A stretch of DNA of 64,000 nt from Drosophila persimilis (lineage: Eukaryota; Arthropoda; Insecta; Diptera; Drosophilidae), in NCBI RefSeq assembly GCF_003286085.1, contig NW_020825288.1, forward strand, positions 15,438,001-15,502,000, read 5' to 3'. This document shows positions 60,801 to 64,000 of the stretch, in pieces. Every line of letters begins with the position of its first letter. Position 1 is the stretch's first letter. The notes below the pieces were generated by a model. It had not been told where the DNA came from, made no database searches, and worked only from the letters and a program-made list of their open reading frames with translations. The translations under genes and the position numbers were made by a program.

Positions 60801-63800
60801 ATCAAATCGTAATTAGAGTCAAGAGAGGCCAACCAGCAAATACGACGACAAATTGTAAAAACTTGGCACTGATACGCGCAAGTATCTTTGTATCTTTGTA
60901 TCTGTATCTAAGCCGCGTCCATTAGCCACGCATTTGTTTGGGGCCTAATGTCAAAGAGTTTTGTGCGTGAGAGCAAAAGAAATCCACAAAAAAGGAGTCT
61001 TTTTTTTTGGGAAACGGATGGGGAGTGCGTCGTCATGGCCTGGCTCTGGGGGCACACCCCTTTGTCACGTCAGGCCGGGGCCTGGTTGGGGCTTGGGTTA
61101 GGTAACCTGGACGGACGTTGGTGCTGCCGCCACACTCTGCTCCTTCCACGGGTTGCACCATCAAATCTGATGATTTCGTTTGGTTTGCCTCTCCCCCCCC
61201 TCCCCACCCGTTTCGGCCGCTGCTGCTGGGTTCGTTTTGGTGGCCTGTCGTCGCCCATGTGATTGGGTTTTCTTGCTCTTTCTGTTGCTATTGCTATTGC
61301 TGTTGGTTCGGTTCGGCTTTGGCTTTGGTTTTCGGTTTTGTGCAGTCGCATAATTAAAGTAATTGCCTTTCGTTCGGTTTGGTGTGGAGTGTGCGCGAAA
61401 TTGAGTCAGCAGCTGGGGGGGGGGGGGGGGGGGGGGGGGGGAAATTAAACAGAAACACACAGTCCCAGCCCCAGCCACTGCAACGCATTTCACAATTGTG
61501 TAATTGTCGTTTTGGGGCTGAGTTTGCGTTGAATTTGGCACCTTTTGTTCCGCCACACCAAGGCACAGCGCACCACCGAACGACTGATAAGAATCGCAGC
61601 CACTTCAGGCCTCGTTTTGGCCAAATAAATCACAATTGCCACAAAATATGTATCAGCGTAGACGCATCTGAGAGTCGGGCTCTGCCTCTGTCTGAGGATT
61701 ATAGCCACGGAATAGGACTCTCACGACTCCGACTCCATGGCTGAGCTCCCCATAAATTAGGCGACTTTTCTCGCTATCAGTTATCAGGAGTGTCCTGTTG
61801 GAATTATTAATGTTTTTCACTCGAAAGGTAAAGTTTTGAAGAGAAAGTCTGACTAACTAAGTATTGCAAATTGTTTTTGCATCTAAATTATACAAAACTT
61901 TCGATAAACCAGCAGTAAATCTGTTAAGCCTTCGAAATTCGTGTATACTTACTCGAAGGACAAAGAAAACAGAGTATTTTTAAATATTTTTAAAGAAAGT
62001 GACGTATTTTTTCGGGGTTCTATAAAAAGTGTTAAGTTTTCCATCATAATTTACTTCATTGTCATTTTCTTCCACCATAAAGATGCCAATAACGAGTTCT
62101 TTGGTGTGTTCTGAGCCCAACTGAAACCTTCTTCCTCAGACTATGGTTTCCTTAATTCTTAATTCAGGGGCAGACACTTTCCTCTTTGTTTCTTGACTAC
62201 ATTCGACGTCAGCCTCTTATCGCCTAGGGGGCACGATCCTCTCTAAACGAGGCTGTACTCGTGAGGGGATGCGGGATGAGGCAAATGACAAGAGTAACGG
62301 ACAGCAGAGTGACGGAGATCAAAGTCCAGAAGACAAGGGTGGTACATCATATGATGGATTATAGAAGTAAGAATATATATTTTTAGAACTGATTTGTTCT
62401 GGTTTCCGTTTATGGAATGTTCTGTTTCTGTCAGTGTACCGTCTTTAGTGAGTGAGTGAAGATTTCGCAATCAAATTCACCGAAAACCCACAAACAATGC
62501 CCGTTCGTCTGGGCCTTAATCGGTTAAAGGGTTCAAAAAGCCAGCCATCGAGCAGCCAGAGGGGGGGAAATGCGAGGCGACAATTATGGGTAAATAAATC
62601 ATTTATAAAAAAGCAAAAGACGACGCCACGGCACATCCTTCCACATCAACATCAACAGCAACTGCCGGCGGGAGAGGCAGCTCCAACCACAGCCACAGTT
62701 GGGGATACAACGCGGCTCCGCCAGCAACAACAAGATACATAATTCAGTTGCCATGATGAGCCCACGATGATGGTGGGATCTCGTATCCATGGAACGGTGT
62801 TGTCCTCCTCTTCGTTGTTGTTGTTGTTGTTGTTGTGGCTGTGCGTAAAGCGGCGCAAAATAAATTAAGCTCATTATATAATTGAATCCTTGATAGGCTG
62901 ATTATCCACACGGCTTGGTCAGCGGTGTCTCCTGCCCAGTCTCTGCCCCCTCGCTCCATCCACTCATCCGCTTATTAAAAGGATAATGCCCAGTCAAACG
63001 CAAAGGATGCGAAATGGCCAAACGAAAAAATTATGTAAATGAATTTCCTGTTGCATGCGGCATGCGGCATGCGGCATGCGGCGCCCGCGATGCACGTTGA
63101 ACAGCCGACATTTCCATAAATCTGCCAGGTAGTGGCGGTACAGCCTTAAAATTTCGCTATAAGAAGAGAGGCAGTCCCCAGTGGGAGATGCCGTGTCCCC
63201 ACAAAAATGAACTCCAGGGAGTTCTTTATTGAACAGATGTGTATTTAAGGGACTTATAGATCTATAATTATAATATAAATATCGTTTATTAACTATGTTT
63301 GGAACGAATAACAGTACAAAGTATATGCTTCAAACGAGTCTTTTTCTCTCGACTTTAGTTCAACTTTTCGCTGCTGCTTCCAAAGAACGAATGTCGTATC
63401 GATAACCCCTTATCGGTTATGTCTTTGAAATATCGGTTAAGTCTTATCGATGGTATCTTAGGAAGGACAGCGCCAACTACTTCAAACCCCTCAATCTTTA
63501 CATAGATAGAGAATACTGTTAAGACCTTCAAAGCAAAGTCTAGACATTTGTGAGCTATGAATTCGAACTGAATTTTATTCTTGAAGTCCGAACCTAATAT
63601 ATGATTTAACAATGAGGTATGAAGTACAATTTTGTATTCAATTATTATCGCTAGACACATCGTCTAGCTAGGATATATCGTTACGTCGTGTGGCACTGCA
63701 TACATCAGTGATATTTTGGGGACTATATTGTATAAGTGCTCCTCCACTTGTGGATCTTACAGATGGCTTACAGATCTCCGCTTACACCCTAGCACTCGAA

Positions 63801-64000
63801 GCTGATCGATCGCTCAGATCCCTGGAGAGAATGCGGAAGGAGCAGACGGAGTCCAGAGTAGTCCACGCGACTGCGAGACAATGCTTTGCCGCCGTAACCC
63901 TGGCCGTGACTCCACTTAAATGTAATTGTACATTATAGAATAGAGAACTATAACTCTTAAATTGTCTAATTTATATGATTTTCTCACTTCATGTTAGAGA
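57840..64000. other. Non-coding DNA, probably first intron or 5' flank of the second CBM14 gene
   Basis: No supported gene. AT-rich DNA at 58.6-59.3 and 60.0-60.5 kb; poly(G) of 27 bases at 61415-61441; TG-rich 61.2-61.4 kb; a GTT microsatellite near 62813-62834; a GCATGCG heptamer repeat at 63053-63082. A cluster of TATCGATA/TATCGGTTA words lies at 63397-63456. The 57840-58560 stretch has ordinary GC but only short frames. Confidence 0.5.
63690..63938 (+). CDS. Unidentified open frame, uncertain
   Basis: An 82-codon frame near the window edge with higher GC than its flanks and a helical, charged stretch (LEADRSLRSLERMRKEQTES). The frame also has a possible acceptor (ATCTTACAG, ending 63762). 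It could be an internal or terminal exon of a gene, a piece of an old element, or chance. I recognise no domain. A cluster of DRE-like words lies about 250 bases to the left. Confidence 0.2.
   Translation: MALHTSVIFWGLYCISAPPLVDLTDGLQISAYTLALEADRSLRSLERMRKEQTESRVVHATARQCFAAVTLAVTPLKCNCTL

Overview
This window is nuclear DNA of a Drosophila species. The evidence is gene content that reads almost residue for residue like D. melanogaster (a Fray kinase, a 147-residue RNF181-type RING protein, a TSSK-type testis kinase), short GT-AG introns, CAAAATG-like start contexts and AT-rich non-coding DNA. The gene set matches the neighbourhood of fray at polytene region 91B (Muller element E). An obscura-group species is a reasonable guess from the many CTCTC/GAGAG-rich dispersed repeats, but this is inference.

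Layout, left to right. 1-5149: non-coding DNA 5' of or within fray, with a CpG-rich candidate 5' exon near 2.5-2.7 kb. 5150-8790: fray (+), with an open N-terminal extension upstream of the conserved start and a long 3' UTR. 8884-9378: CG7694/RNF181 homologue (+). 9672-10798: a tandem paralogue of it (+) that has lost the ancestral C terminus and gained a Ser/Asp/Asn octapeptide-repeat tail. 11650-13197: a RING plus two B-box TRIM-like gene (+), ending tail to tail against the next gene. 13363-43736: a 1196-residue mucin-like single-CBM14 chitin-binding protein (-), CG14304-like, assembled here as eight coding exons. Its signal-peptide exon lies 24.6 kb upstream of the second exon. That intron carries two genes: the TSSK kinase (20615-21523, +) and a 52-residue Tom6-like gene (24848-25006, -) that looks like a retrocopy. 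53728-53799: tRNA-Pro(UGG) (-). 56322-57839: a second, compact CBM14 chitin-binding gene (-), CG14301-like, whose first exon I could not find. The rest of 57.8-64 kb has no convincing gene.

Fray acts in WNK-controlled ion cotransport. The RING, paralogue and TRIM-like genes are probable ubiquitin ligases. The two CBM14 proteins are secreted and probably belong to cuticle or peritrophic matrices. The TSSK kinase is a post-meiotic sperm kinase, and the Tom6-like gene, if expressed, would make a mitochondrial outer-membrane protein. These are neighbours, not a pathway.

The most unusual items are the RING paralogue with its exact 186-bp internal duplication, the Tom6-like microgene, the GC-AG intron and 24.6-kb host intron of the chitin-binding gene, the open extension upstream of fray, and three families of short dispersed repeats (fold-back elements, CTCTC-rich elements and a pogo-type MITE).
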